DNA of 44,777 bases. Source: Candidatus Zixiibacteriota bacterium (GTDB lineage Bacteria; Zixibacteria; MSB-5A5; UBA10806; 4484-95). Under the pieces are notes generated by a model. It saw only the letters and a list, made by a program, of their open reading frames with translations. It was not told the DNA's origin and ran no database searches. Positions 17,759 through 26,898 of this stretch are shown here, piece after piece. The stretch's first letter is position 1; every line of letters starts with the position of its first letter. The position numbers and the translations under genes are program-made. The stretch spans positions 1 through 44,777 of the forward strand of contig JAAEQD010000141.1 of the NCBI GenBank assembly GCA_024231855.1, given 5' to 3'.

Positions 17759-18714
17759 GTGTTATTTCCAAAGATCAATCTTTTTACTGTTATATTAACA
17801 TTATTATTGATTGTCTCTACTACTAGTGCCCAAGATTCGGGAGTACCGGATTCAGTGATAGCAGGCAATCTGGATGGCTCCAACATAATAGCCAGTCCCG
17901 GCGACATCATTAACATTCCCCTTTGGGTAAAAAACGATCAGAATGCTATTATAATGTATTTTCCAATTGCCATTGATGACCAGTACATAGCCGACTATTC
18001 TGATGGTAACCTTTTTGATATTCTAAATCCTTCCTCGAATCCGCATTGGGATGAAGTTCAATTCACTGATATTTTCCCCGGTTATCCGTCTGTTGGCTTA
18101 ACTTCATATCCCTTAGTTGGTATATCGGGAATTGTACCCCCAAATAACTGGACGCCGTTCAACAGCGATGGCGCGTGGATAAAATTAGCCGAGTTCACTT
18201 TTGAAATCAGTAATGACCCATCACTGATTGGCACTACTGCGCAAATCATTGAAGGTGAAAATCATATAATACCTGGTTGTTCATTTGTAGGTGTAGGCCA
18301 TGAGGATGATTATCATCCCCGTTTCGTCGGCGCGGCACTATCGAAATAGTCTCCTCCGCCTACGAATACCTTCCCGGCGATGCTAATATGGCAGCGGGTG
18401 GCTGGCCCCCGGCCTTCATAGGCGGCGATGTTACTTACTTGTCTTATTTCTTCAGAGGTCTTACTGACCCATGTAATCTTGAAGGCTTCTGGGCTTCCGC
18501 CGATGCCAATGGCGACTGCCTGGTAATCGGCAACGATGTCACTAAAATGGTTGCTGTCATGAGGGGCATAGGATCTATCTTATATTGCCCGGATTATGAA
18601 CCCGCCTGGCCGACATCCGGCGATGTTCCACCGGTTGCCCCTGAAGGCTGGCCAAACTGCGATCCACCGGCATTGAATAATACCAAGGTTATGCCTTCGT
18701 CAAAGAGCCAGTAG
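17759..18714 (+). pseudogene. Exported cohesin-like/dockerin-like protein gene, broken by a one-base deletion
   Basis: The first frame starts at a GTG (17759, AGGAGG four bases upstream) and encodes a signal peptide ending STTSAQ. A beta-rich, cohesin-like domain follows (SPGDIINIPLWVKND...FTFEIS). It stops at 18349 after RFVGAALSK. The frame one base over continues without a break as GTIEIVSSAYEYLPGDANM. It goes on into two dockerin-like repeats (FIGGDVTYLSYFFRG; ADANGDCLVIGNDVTKM) and a Pro/Trp-rich end, very like the C terminus of the subtilase at 6074. One extra G near 18334-18336 (GCGGCAC to GCGGGCAC) would join them into a single 318-residue protein, since 956+1 is divisible by three. 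The gene is therefore either a recent pseudogene or carries a sequencing deletion. The cohesin assignment is by style only. Confidence 0.75.
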
Positions 18715-18740
18715 AAGCAAAAAAACTGAATCTAATCGCA

Positions 18741-18768
18741 AAAGGCGGTCATTTGACCGCCTTTTTGT
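18741..18768 (+). terminator. Rho-independent terminator after the dockerin-like gene
   Basis: A perfect 10-bp stem (AAAGGCGGTC with GACCGCCTTT) with an ATTT loop, followed by TTG and a T-rich run. It closes the 17063-18714 transcription unit. Confidence 0.9.
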
Positions 18769-18826
18769 CTAACTGAATCATACGCCTCATCAATACAGCA
18801 ATATCTAATATTCCATGAATTACTAT

Positions 18827-19435
18827 TTACCTCAAGTACACCATCGACCGGGTCTCGGATTTTCCGCTGGTCCTCAGACGGTAGAAATAGACGCCGGTTG
18901 TATAATCCGAAGCGTCCCAAACAATCGTATGCTCGCCGGAGTTGATCGAACCCTCATGAAGCGTCTCGATATAGCGGCCGGTGACATCATATATATCCAG
19001 TTTGATGTCCGTAGCCTCGCTGACAGAGAATTTTATCGTGGTTGAGGCGTTAAACGGATTCGGGTAATTCTGCTCCAAGGCCAGGTTGACAGGCAACAAG
19101 TCCTTGATATCATCATCGACGCTGGTTGGGCCTATCACCACAATAGTAGCGGTCATGGACGGGTGGATCGCGCAGAAATACGGAAATACGCCCTCTTCGC
19201 TGAACGCAAAACTAAATGTCTGCCCGGTAGTCAAGGTTCCCGAATCCCAAACACCGGTATTCGAAGTTGACGTATGCGGAGCGGAATCCTGATTTTCCCA
19301 TCGCACCGTATCGCCAATATCAATTGTCAAAGCCGGCGGATTGAATGAGAAATCGACAATATCAACATCATGAACCACCGCCAGGCCATTTACGGCCATA
19401 GCCATCACGAACACAATCGATAACAAGCTTTTCAT
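18827..19435 (-). CDS. Secreted plastocyanin-like cupredoxin with T9SS-type tail
   Basis: 202 residues. After a signal peptide (MKSLLSIVFVMAMAVNGLA) a single cupredoxin domain spans ~22-105. The type-1 copper ligands are visible: His in SAPHTSTS, then Cys, His and Met in YFCAIHPSM. The remainder is a T9SS type-A-like tail (YPNPFNASTTIKF...IYDVTGRYIETL...GVYFYRLRTSGKSE). It would be a small extracellular or surface electron-transfer protein, with no partner oxidase or reductase nearby. AGGAGG precedes the ATG by 4 bases. A Fur-box-like palindrome lies 54-72 bases upstream, so metal-dependent control is plausible. Confidence 0.86.
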   Translation of the reverse strand: MKSLLSIVFVMAMAVNGLAVVHDVDIVDFSFNPPALTIDIGDTVRWENQDSAPHTSTSNTGVWDSGTLTTGQTFSFAFSEEGVFPYFCAIHPSMTATIVVIGPTSVDDDIKDLLPVNLALEQNYPNPFNASTTIKFSVSEATDIKLDIYDVTGRYIETLHEGSINSGEHTIVWDASDYTTGVYFYRLRTSGKSETRSMVYLR

Positions 19436-19488
19436 AATTCCTCCTGATTTAAAATTATTAATTTTAATTATCGTCTGTTTTCCTTATT

Positions 19489-19507
19489 AACAATGATTAT
19501 CATTTAC
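19489..19507 (-). promoter_or_regulatory. Fur-box-like operator upstream of the cupredoxin gene
   Basis: On the minus strand the site reads GTAAATGATAATCATTGTT. Against the classical Fur consensus GATAATGATAATCATTATC, 15 of 19 positions agree, with the central 13-base palindrome AATGATAATCATT perfect. It overlaps a possible -35 region (TTGTTA, then GATAAT) of the cupredoxin gene and lies 125 bases from the divergent xerC start. The match is direct; regulation by Fur is inference, as no fur gene is in the window. Confidence 0.6.
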
Positions 19508-19594
19508 AAGTTCCGGTTCTTTTTAATTATTTATTCACATATATAATTATTCCCCCATATCCTTTATTTCACTTAAATCGCCCAAACTATTTCC

Positions 19595-19625
19595 TTGCAT
19601 ATTAATCGGTTGGGATATATATAAT
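19595..19625 (+). promoter_or_regulatory. Promoter of xerC-hslV-hslU placed for a leaderless transcript
   Basis: TTGCAT is followed by TATATAAT, with 17 bases to TATATA or 19 to TATAAT. The xerC ATG lies only 6 bases after the -10, and there is no Shine-Dalgarno. Transcription would begin at or within a few bases of the A of the ATG. Confidence 0.5.
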
Positions 19626-19631
19626 CACCCT

Positions 19632-20549
19632 ATGGAACAACAATACTGGGATGATTACTATAAACTCTTTGTCAAGCATTTAAAGGGCGGCGGTATCTAC
19701 GCCGAAAATACGGCAGTTGCCTACGGCAGTGATGTGGCAGCGTTTATCAAACATCTCAAGCGCAAAAAGAAGGGGCAGGATGATATCACCCAGTTTGAAA
19801 TCCGCGGCTACCTGATAAGCCTTCGCCAATCCGGGCTGAAAAGCAGTTCAATTGCCCGCAAAATGGAGTCGATCAAGATGTTTTTCGACTACCTGGTGGC
19901 CATAAAGAAGCTCAAAAACAATCCGGTCCGCCTGGTGGAACCGGTAAAAGTGGACCCGTACCGGGCCAAATATCTATCCGAGGAGGAAGCCCGCTATCTT
20001 ATCGAAACCGGCTTGACCGGCAAGGATTTCAAACATAGCCGCAACCGGGCGATGATTGAAATCTACTACAATTGCGGCCTGCGATTATCCGAACTCATGG
20101 CACTGGATATTCTCGATTTGGGATTTACCTCAAATATGATAAAAGTGCTGGGCAAAGGTGGTAAATACCGTCAGGTACCGGTCGGTGATCAGACAATTAA
20201 GGCGGCGGACAATTATTTAACCGAAAGAGAAAAATTGCTAATAACGAAAAAAATCAAAGGTGAAAACGCGGTATTTCTGAATACGCGCGGCGGCCGGCTA
20301 ACATCCCGAAGCGCCGCCCGGATCGTTAAGGCGCATCTTCAGCAGTGCTCGGAGAAGACCGGGCTTTCCACGCATAGTCTGAGGCATTCATTCACCACGC
20401 ATCTATTGACTGCCGGGGCCAACCTTCGGGCGGTCCAGCAGATGTTAGGGCATGCCTCGCTGAAGACGACTCAGAAATACAGCCATATAACAACTGGGAG
20501 GCTGATCTCAATATACAAACGAGCCCATCCCAGAGCGGAGGCCGAATGA
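19632..20549 (+). CDS. xerC: Site-specific tyrosine recombinase XerC
   Basis: 305 residues. An N-terminal SAM-like core-binding domain (~8-95) is followed by a catalytic domain with all conserved residues. These are Arg151 (CGLRLSELM), Lys175 (LGKGGKYR), His248 and Arg251 ([11 protein letters not shown]), His274 (MLGHASL) and nucleophile Tyr283 (TQKYSHI). Xer recombinases resolve chromosome dimers at dif. The gene overlaps hslV by four bases (ATGA). The order xerC-hslV-hslU is found in many bacteria, which makes XerC more likely than XerD or a mobile-element integrase. No dif-like site was recognised. Confidence 0.9.
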   Translation: MEQQYWDDYYKLFVKHLKGGGIYAENTAVAYGSDVAAFIKHLKRKKKGQDDITQFEIRGYLISLRQSGLKSSSIARKMESIKMFFDYLVAIKKLKNNPVRLVEPVKVDPYRAKYLSEEEARYLIETGLTGKDFKHSRNRAMIEIYYNCGLRLSELMALDILDLGFTSNMIKVLGKGGKYRQVPVGDQTIKAADNYLTEREKLLITKKIKGENAVFLNTRGGRLTSRSAARIVKAHLQQCSEKTGLSTHSLRHSFTTHLLTAGANLRAVQQMLGHASLKTTQKYSHITTGRLISIYKRAHPRAEAE

Positions 20550-21073
20550 GAGGAACAACCGTACTTGGAATAATCACGAAAAAGGGCGCGGCTTTAGGGG
20601 CCGATGGTCAAATATCTTTAGATGACACGGTCATGAAATCGACGGCGGTGAAAATCCGCAGGATGTATAGCGATACAGTGCTGGCAGGATTCGCCGGAGC
20701 CACCGCCGATGCCCTGACCCTGTTTGAGAAATTCGAAGCCAAACTCGATGAATTTTCAGGCAACCTGCCTCGGGCCGCTGTAGAACTGGCCAAAGAGTGG
20801 CGAACGGATAAATATCTGCGCCGGCTGGAAGCGTTGCTGGTTATTATGGATAAAAATAAAGGCTTTGTAATTAGCGGCAATGGCGATGTTATCGAACCCG
20901 ATGACGGTATCCTGGCTATCGGCTCGGGCGGTACTTACGCCCTGTCGGCGGCACGAGCGCTTTTGCAGAATACGAAGCTGGCCCCTGATAAAATAGTCGA
21001 AAAGTCGTTGCGTATCGCCTCGGATATATGTATCTATACCAACGCTAATATCGTAATGGAAAAACTTGATTAA
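20546..21073 (+). CDS. hslV: ATP-dependent protease peptidase subunit HslV (ClpQ)
   Basis: 175 residues of the proteasome-beta-type N-terminal nucleophile family. It begins MRGTTVLG: the nucleophile is the Thr at the start of TTVLG, so three residues (MRG) must be removed, as in other bacteria with short HslV propeptides. Further family signatures are [29 protein letters not shown] and [16 protein letters not shown]. HslV forms a double hexamer capped by HslU. The start codon overlaps the xerC stop, and translational coupling is likely. Confidence 0.96.
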   Translation: MRGTTVLGIITKKGAALGADGQISLDDTVMKSTAVKIRRMYSDTVLAGFAGATADALTLFEKFEAKLDEFSGNLPRAAVELAKEWRTDKYLRRLEALLVIMDKNKGFVISGNGDVIEPDDGILAIGSGGTYALSAARALLQNTKLAPDKIVEKSLRIASDICIYTNANIVMEKLD

Positions 21074-21080
21074 GGAAGTT

Positions 21081-22433
21081 ATGGAACAGGAACTAACACC
21101 CAGAGAAATTGTCGGAGAACTTGATAAATATATTATAGGCCAGGACAAGGCCAAGAAAATGGTGGCTATCGCGATGCGTAACCGTTGGCGTCGCCAGCAA
21201 GTTAGCGGCCCGATCAAAGATGAGATAATGCCCAACAACATAATCATGATCGGCCCGACCGGCGTGGGCAAAACCGAAATCTCTCGCCGCCTGGCAAATC
21301 TTTCTAACGCGCCGTTTGTCAAGGTTGAAGCCTCGAAATACACCGAGGTCGGTTATGTGGGCCGGGATGTCGAATCGATGGTGCGGGATCTGGCCGATCT
21401 GTCGGTTAACATGGTAAAGAAAGAACGCCAGATTGAGGTTCAGGAAAAAGCCATGTTATTGGCCGAGGAAAAACTTCTGGATATCCTTCTCCCGTCCAGC
21501 GCCAAAAGAGCCAAGCCGGGCGAAAAAATCCCCGAAGAGCTTCTGAAAAAGAGCCAGGCCACCCGTGAGAAAATGAGGCAGCGGCTTCAAGAGGGCAAAC
21601 TCGACCAACGCGTTATCGAACTCGATGTGCCTAACGAACGATTCCCGGTAGTCGAAGTCTTTTCGCCGATGGGTATCGAGGAGATCGGCCTGAATATACA
21701 GGATATGTTTTCAGGTATGATGCCGCAAAAAACCCGCAAACGCCGGGTGACGGTAGAGGACGCTCATAAGATTCTGACCCAGGAGGAATCGGCCAAGCTG
21801 ATCGATTTCGATGAGGTGGTGGCCGACGCGGTCGATCGCGTGGAAAATGCCGGGTTGATTTTCATCGATGAGATCGACAAGATCGCCGGCGAAAGCGCCA
21901 AGTCGGGACCGGATGTTTCCCGCGAGGGCGTGCAGCGCGATATATTGCCGATAGTCGAAGGGTCCAATGTGATGACCAAGTACGGTATGGTTAGAACCGA
22001 TCACGTATTGTTCATCGCCGCCGGGGCTTTTCACATTTCGAAGCCATCGGATTTGATACCTGAACTCCAGGGCCGTTTCCCGATCAGGGTCGAACTCGAT
22101 ACTCTGACCGAGAAGGATTTCGAACGCATACTCACTGAACCTGAAAACGCGCTGATCAAGCAATATAAAGAGCTTCTGGCCGCCGATGGTGTGGATGTGA
22201 CATTCGAAAAGTCCGGCATATCCGAGATTGCCACAATTTCAGCCGAGGTCAACCGCCGCACCGAGAATATCGGCGCGAGGAGACTTCACACGGTGATGAC
22301 CACTCTGCTTGAGGATATGATGTATAAAGCTCCCCATGCCAAAAGGAAAAAAGTGAAAATCACTAAAAAACTGGTAGCCGGCACGCTCAAATCGATAGTA
22401 GATGATGAGGATCTGAGCCGGTATATTCTGTAA
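21081..22433 (+). CDS. hslU: HslUV unfoldase ATPase subunit HslU (ClpY)
   Basis: 450 residues. An AAA+ ATPase with Walker A GPTGVGKT (58-65) and Walker B LIFIDEID (Asp263, Glu264). An inserted I-domain with charged helices (~105-225) lies between them. The C-terminal sensor-2 region has [16 protein letters not shown], and the conserved HslV-docking tail ends DLSRYIL. It unfolds substrates and feeds them to HslV. A TTG at 21066 extends the frame into hslV. The ATG at 21081 is preferred because TAAGGAAG precedes it and [11 protein letters not shown] is the usual family start. Confidence 0.97.
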   Translation: MEQELTPREIVGELDKYIIGQDKAKKMVAIAMRNRWRRQQVSGPIKDEIMPNNIIMIGPTGVGKTEISRRLANLSNAPFVKVEASKYTEVGYVGRDVESMVRDLADLSVNMVKKERQIEVQEKAMLLAEEKLLDILLPSSAKRAKPGEKIPEELLKKSQATREKMRQRLQEGKLDQRVIELDVPNERFPVVEVFSPMGIEEIGLNIQDMFSGMMPQKTRKRRVTVEDAHKILTQEESAKLIDFDEVVADAVDRVENAGLIFIDEIDKIAGESAKSGPDVSREGVQRDILPIVEGSNVMTKYGMVRTDHVLFIAAGAFHISKPSDLIPELQGRFPIRVELDTLTEKDFERILTEPENALIKQYKELLAADGVDVTFEKSGISEIATISAEVNRRTENIGARRLHTVMTTLLEDMMYKAPHAKRKKVKITKKLVAGTLKSIVDDEDLSRYIL

Positions 22434-22459
22434 GCACATGTTTATTATAAATCATCCGT

Positions 22460-22485
22460 AAGGGCCCATTTGGGTCCTTTTTTAT
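22460..22485 (+). terminator. Rho-independent terminator after hslU
   Basis: AAGGGCCC pairs with GGGTCCTT (one G-T pair) around ATTT, and the stem runs directly into TTTTTT. A second GCCCATTTGGGC motif at 22541-22556 lacks a T run. Confidence 0.85.
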
Positions 22486-22567
22486 TTCAGTTATTGATCA
22501 TTAATCGTAGGGTGTCGATCTAAAATCAATCCGATTGCGAGCCCATTTGGGCCCCCACATATGATGA

Positions 22568-23623
22568 TCATTTATCCATTGAAAGATTCAATTCGGCAAT
22601 CCGATGCGCCGCTTCGGCGGTGGTGATACCCTCCGCTTGCGCCAGTTCAAACACTTTAACCAGCGCGTTTCGGACGCAGGCAGCCACTTCTTCTTCGGCT
22701 TGATCACGGGTCCAGCCCCGTGTTTCCATGCCCATAATAGCCATCGCCCCGCCGATATTGATCACATAATCAGGCGCGTAAAGGATGCCCCGGGCCTGAA
22801 GACTATCGGCATCTTTGGGTACGGCGAATTGATTGTTTGCGCCGCCTACAACGGCTTTACAGTCCAATTGAGATATAGTCTCATAGCTTAAAATGCCGCC
22901 TAAAGCACAGGGAGCAAAGATATCGCATTCGGTGGTATACAAATTTTCAGGCAATACGAACTCTAATCCGACTTCATCCCTGAAATATTTGATCGCGTCT
23001 TCGGCCACCTCGGAAAATAACACCTTGGCGCCGGCAGCTCCTAATAGCTCAATCAGCCCTCCACCGACACTTCCGGTACCTTGCACCAGTATTCTCCGCC
23101 CTTTGAGCGATGGATCATCAAAAAGATTTTCACAAGCAACCTGCACACCGGTGAATACCCCCAATGCCGTAAATGGGCCGGGCGACCCTTTGCCGCCGGC
23201 GGCTTCGGTACGAGAGTGCACGTATGGATCTCCGGTTTCGGCTATGATATCCATATCGGCTGATGATATGCCCACATCCGGGCCGGTCATGAACAGCCCG
23301 CCGAGTTGATGGATCAACGCCCCATGACGACGCAGCAAATCAGCTCGGGATTTCTCATCGATATCGGGTGGTATAGCGATAACGGCCTTTCCCCCGCCAT
23401 ATGGCAATGCCGGCACGGCGAACTTATAAGTCATGCCCTCGGCTAATCGAAGCGCGTCGGTCAGGGCCGCTTCCAGATCGGAATAAGATTTCATCCGAGT
23501 GCCGCCGACCGCCGGTCCCAAGTGAGTCGAATGTACGGCGATTATAATCCAGGCGCCGGTCGGTTTATCGTGACGGATAATTACGTTTTCACCATCCCAC
23601 TGTTTGATCAGTGAATCTATCAT
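22568..23623 (-). CDS. Leucine dehydrogenase-type amino-acid dehydrogenase (Glu/Leu/Phe/Val family)
   Basis: 351 residues. It catalyses NAD-linked oxidative deamination of a branched-chain or aromatic amino acid. The substrate lobe holds GPAVGGTRM and the two lysines expected at the active site, Lys67 (MTYKFAV) and Lys79 (YGGGKAVI). The Rossmann lobe has the GTGSVGGG dinucleotide loop at about residues 180-187, then PCALGGIL and VVGGANNQ. Length and motifs fit leucine or phenylalanine dehydrogenase better than the longer glutamate dehydrogenase. Exact substrate preference cannot be read off. AGGGA lies ahead of the ATG. The gene is alone, convergent with hslU. Confidence 0.88.
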   Translation of the reverse strand: MIDSLIKQWDGENVIIRHDKPTGAWIIIAVHSTHLGPAVGGTRMKSYSDLEAALTDALRLAEGMTYKFAVPALPYGGGKAVIAIPPDIDEKSRADLLRRHGALIHQLGGLFMTGPDVGISSADMDIIAETGDPYVHSRTEAAGGKGSPGPFTALGVFTGVQVACENLFDDPSLKGRRILVQGTGSVGGGLIELLGAAGAKVLFSEVAEDAIKYFRDEVGLEFVLPENLYTTECDIFAPCALGGILSYETISQLDCKAVVGGANNQFAVPKDADSLQARGILYAPDYVINIGGAMAIMGMETRGWTRDQAEEEVAACVRNALVKVFELAQAEGITTAEAAHRIAELNLSMDK

Positions 23624-23722
23624 ATTGGCATCCCTTTCCGGTTCAAATCACATTTGCCAGCTATTATGACAGAAATATGGATGATTATCAAATGGAAAAT
23701 ATAACAGATAGAAATCAAGCGA

Positions 23723-25129
23723 CTATTTAATAAGCGTCATCTGACGGCATTCTGTATAATCATCCGTCTGCAATTTATAGAAGTAAACACCTGATGGCAT
23801 ACCATCGGCTTGCCAGATTACCTGATGTTGCCCTGTCGGCCTTGATCCATTACACAACGTCGTCACCATTCGACCGAGCAAATCGTATACTTCGATTGTG
23901 ACTTGTGATTGTCGCGACAGTTCATACTTGATCAGCGTGGAAGCATTAAACGGGTTGGGGTAGTTTTGGGAAATATAGGTATTTTCCGGCAACAAGTCGC
24001 TCTCGGTAACACCCGTTTGATTTGTCGTGTTTCTATAAACAATGATATTATCCGAAGTGAAATTAACCACTACCAGATCTTCATCATCATCGTCATCGAA
24101 ATCAGCGGCCGCGATAGCTATTGGATAATCCCCGGCGGTATAAAAATCTTCCAGCGCGAAAGTACCGTCGCCATTATTTAGGAAAACCATCATACTGTCG
24201 GCATCAGCAGTTGTAACCGCAATATCAATTTCACTGTCGTTATTTAAATCGGACGCGACTATTCCATAAGTAGCGTTTCCCGCCGCATATGCTGTTTGGT
24301 TATTGAACAAACCGGAACCATCATTGTACAAAACGGTGAAATTATCATCCAGAAGGCTGGTAACCGCCAAATCGGGCATATCGTCATTATCGAAATTGGC
24401 AACGACAACCTGTCTCGGGTGGGCGCCTACCGAATAATTGCGTCTTGATGGAAATGAACCGTTACCGTCATTATTCAATATCGATATAGTGCTCCCTGTG
24501 CCATTAGGCACAATGATATCAACATCGTTATCATCGTTGACATCGGCGGTGCAATGGCGTCTTGGACCGGCTTCAGCGCCAACGTGAACTGCTGTCTGGA
24601 ATACGCCACCAGACATGCCGAAGAGAATAGATACATTATTATTGCCCATATTCGACGTGACCAAATCCTCGTAAGAATCGTTATTGATAAACGAAGCCGT
24701 CACATGTTGGGGGGCGATATCGGTGCTATAAACTATGGGTACCTGGAAAACACCATTGCCGGTATTGAATAACGTCGTTATTGTATTATTATCGATGTGG
24801 GTCGCGGCGAGATCGAGATCATCATCATCGTCAATATCCGTGGCGCAAATCCCTGATACTCTCCCCAACACCCCGTAATCGACCGGGTCCCCGAAAGTCC
24901 CATCGCCATTATTGATAAAAATCGTAATGCCCCAGGCAAAACCTTCATTGGTAACCGCCAGATCAATATAGTCGTCGCCGTTAAAATCCTCGGCAATCAC
25001 ATAGCTGGGCTTACTGTCAACCCAGAGAGAATACTCTGTACCGCTATCAAACAATTGGCTATACCCCACGGCAAATAACATTACTACCATCAGTATCGAT
25101 ATGGCCGATGTAAATTTCAAGCTACTCAT
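23723..25129 (-). CDS. Secreted FG-GAP/VCBS repeat beta-propeller protein with T9SS-type tail (1)
   Basis: 468 residues with a signal peptide (MSSLKFTSAISILMVVMLFA). About seven FG-GAP/VCBS-like repeats follow, each with a D.N.D...DL-type calcium loop (for example AEDFNGDDYIDLAVTN, ATDIDDDDDLDLAATH) and a LFNTGNGVFQ- or INNGDGTFG-like strand. They should fold as a beta-propeller. The last ~80 residues are a T9SS type-A-like tail (YPNPFNASTLIKYEL...VYDLLGRMVTTL...GVYFYKLQTDDY). The ATG at 25129 has GGAGAGA upstream, and an upstream ATG in the same frame (25159) has none and adds ten residues. Likely a surface or released binding protein. It is a tandem paralogue of 25281-26675. Confidence 0.88.
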   Translation of the reverse strand: MSSLKFTSAISILMVVMLFAVGYSQLFDSGTEYSLWVDSKPSYVIAEDFNGDDYIDLAVTNEGFAWGITIFINNGDGTFGDPVDYGVLGRVSGICATDIDDDDDLDLAATHIDNNTITTLFNTGNGVFQVPIVYSTDIAPQHVTASFINNDSYEDLVTSNMGNNNVSILFGMSGGVFQTAVHVGAEAGPRRHCTADVNDDNDVDIIVPNGTGSTISILNNDGNGSFPSRRNYSVGAHPRQVVVANFDNDDMPDLAVTSLLDDNFTVLYNDGSGLFNNQTAYAAGNATYGIVASDLNNDSEIDIAVTTADADSMMVFLNNGDGTFALEDFYTAGDYPIAIAAADFDDDDDEDLVVVNFTSDNIIVYRNTTNQTGVTESDLLPENTYISQNYPNPFNASTLIKYELSRQSQVTIEVYDLLGRMVTTLCNGSRPTGQHQVIWQADGMPSGVYFYKLQTDDYTECRQMTLIK

Positions 25130-25280
25130 GTTCTCTCCTGGCTTAGTCATAAAAATCATATTTTTTATATCTTGTCCCGCTCAACAGATTATTTATTGAT
25201 GGGAAATATGCCTTACAGTTAAGATAACATCAATTAAGAATAAATCAAGTTAAATATAATTGATTAAGCCCACCAGAATT

Positions 25281-26675
25281 CTACTTCAACAGCGTCATCT
25301 TTCTGGTCTCGATATAATCATCCGCCTGCAGCTTATAGAAGTAGATGCCTGAAGGCAAATCATCGGCATACCAAAAAATATGATGCTTACCCGCAGGCTT
25401 TAATCCATCATGTAACGTCGTCACCATTCGACCAAGTAAATCGTACACTTCGATAGCGACTTGTGAATGTTGATGCAGCTCGTATTTAAATAGAGTGTTT
25501 GCGTTAAATGGATTGGGGTAGTTCTGGGATATGGCGGTTTTTCGCGGTAGTGAAAATAACTGATTGATACCGGTTTGGTTGGTTCTATTAATCAGTACTG
25601 CAATACTATTGGCATCGGCAAAGTAAGAAACCGCCAGATCAAGATCATTATCATTATCTAAATCTGCCATAAAGATCGAGTTGGGGATCTCTAGCAATTC
25701 ATAATTGACCGCACCCTGAAATGTTCCATCACCGTTATTTAGAAGTATAGAAACATTCTGTGAGTTACGATTCCCCACAACTAAATCGTTATCATAATCA
25801 TTATCCAGATCAACTACATAAATTGGATCTGGCCCGCTATCCGCATTGTAATATTCAGGTGTTTGAAAAGTCCCATCTCTATTATTAATAAAGATAGAGA
25901 CATTGCTGGATTCATAACTGGAAACAACCATATCGTAATAAGTATCACCATCTAAATCTGCTAAAAAGACCTTTAGGGGTTCCTCACTGGTATCATAATT
26001 AACAGCGAGTTGAAATGTTCCATCGCCGTTATTTAACAAAATAGAAACGTTATCATCGTCATTGTTCGCGACAGCCAGATCATAGTCAGAATCACCATCG
26101 AGATCAGCAGAATGAACGGAAGTGGGCACTCTCCGAACATCATAATTTACTGGTTCCTGGAAAGTAGCATCGCCATTATTTATCAGAATAGAGACATTGC
26201 CGGGCCCCACATTCGCGGTGACTAAATCGTTATCGCCGTCATTATCAAAATCCGCCGAAAACAATGACTTGGGCAAGTGCGGTACAGTCAGTATATCTGC
26301 CAGATAAAAATCCCCAAATCCGTCATTAAGTAATATTGAAACATTATCTCTTGGATAATTAGCTACGGCAATATCGTTATCATCATCGCCATCCAAATCG
26401 ATAGCAAAAACCGGTATTGGATTAACACCGGTATAAAAATTAACTGTGTCCTGGAATGTCCCATCGCCGTTATTGAAAAGGACTGAAATACAACTGTCAG
26501 CACGATTAACAACAACCAGATCATTAAAATCATCACCGTTCAATTCAGCTGAAAAGATGTATTCGGGCCATTCTCCCACGTTATAGAAGACGGGGGTTTC
26601 AAATAGCTGCGCCCTGGATGAATATCCAATGCAAATGTAAAAGCAAGCCAAACAAACAGTTATAATGCTTTTCAT
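25281..26675 (-). CDS. Secreted FG-GAP/VCBS repeat beta-propeller protein with T9SS-type tail (2)
   Basis: 464 residues when started at the ATG at 26675 (GGAGG five bases upstream). An ATG four codons earlier overlaps the ribosome site. A signal peptide (MKSIITVCLACFYICIGYSS) is followed by seven to eight VCBS-like repeats with regular SVLFNNGDGTFQ and NVSILLNNGDGTFQ strands and D-rich calcium loops such as AIDLDGDDDNDIAVAN. The tail (YPNPFNANTLFKYEL...VYDLLGRMVTTLHDG...GIYFYKLQADDY) is nearly the same as in the neighbouring paralogue. The pair looks like a local gene duplication followed by divergence of the propeller. Confidence 0.88.
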   Translation of the reverse strand: MKSIITVCLACFYICIGYSSRAQLFETPVFYNVGEWPEYIFSAELNGDDFNDLVVVNRADSCISVLFNNGDGTFQDTVNFYTGVNPIPVFAIDLDGDDDNDIAVANYPRDNVSILLNDGFGDFYLADILTVPHLPKSLFSADFDNDGDNDLVTANVGPGNVSILINNGDATFQEPVNYDVRRVPTSVHSADLDGDSDYDLAVANNDDDNVSILLNNGDGTFQLAVNYDTSEEPLKVFLADLDGDTYYDMVVSSYESSNVSIFINNRDGTFQTPEYYNADSGPDPIYVVDLDNDYDNDLVVGNRNSQNVSILLNNGDGTFQGAVNYELLEIPNSIFMADLDNDNDLDLAVSYFADANSIAVLINRTNQTGINQLFSLPRKTAISQNYPNPFNANTLFKYELHQHSQVAIEVYDLLGRMVTTLHDGLKPAGKHHIFWYADDLPSGIYFYKLQADDYIETRKMTLLK

Positions 26676-26898
26676 TGCATCCTCCAAAGATAAATATCAA
26701 TTGCTAGAAAATCAAGTACTGTATGATTATAATATAATCAACTATTCGAATACATCAACTAAAAAATATACGGGAGAATTGAATGATACTATCAAACAAT
26801 GTGCCATCGATTCGAAATAAAACTTTTAAAGTATAATTCGATGTGTTAAAATCGGAAACTGATAGATTGGTGAATACGTTTAAACACGCGAGGTAACA

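Noticed and set aside
22541..22556. Terminator for the amino-acid dehydrogenase gene
   Set aside because: The GCCCATTTGGGC hairpin has a short stem and no T run on the minus strand.
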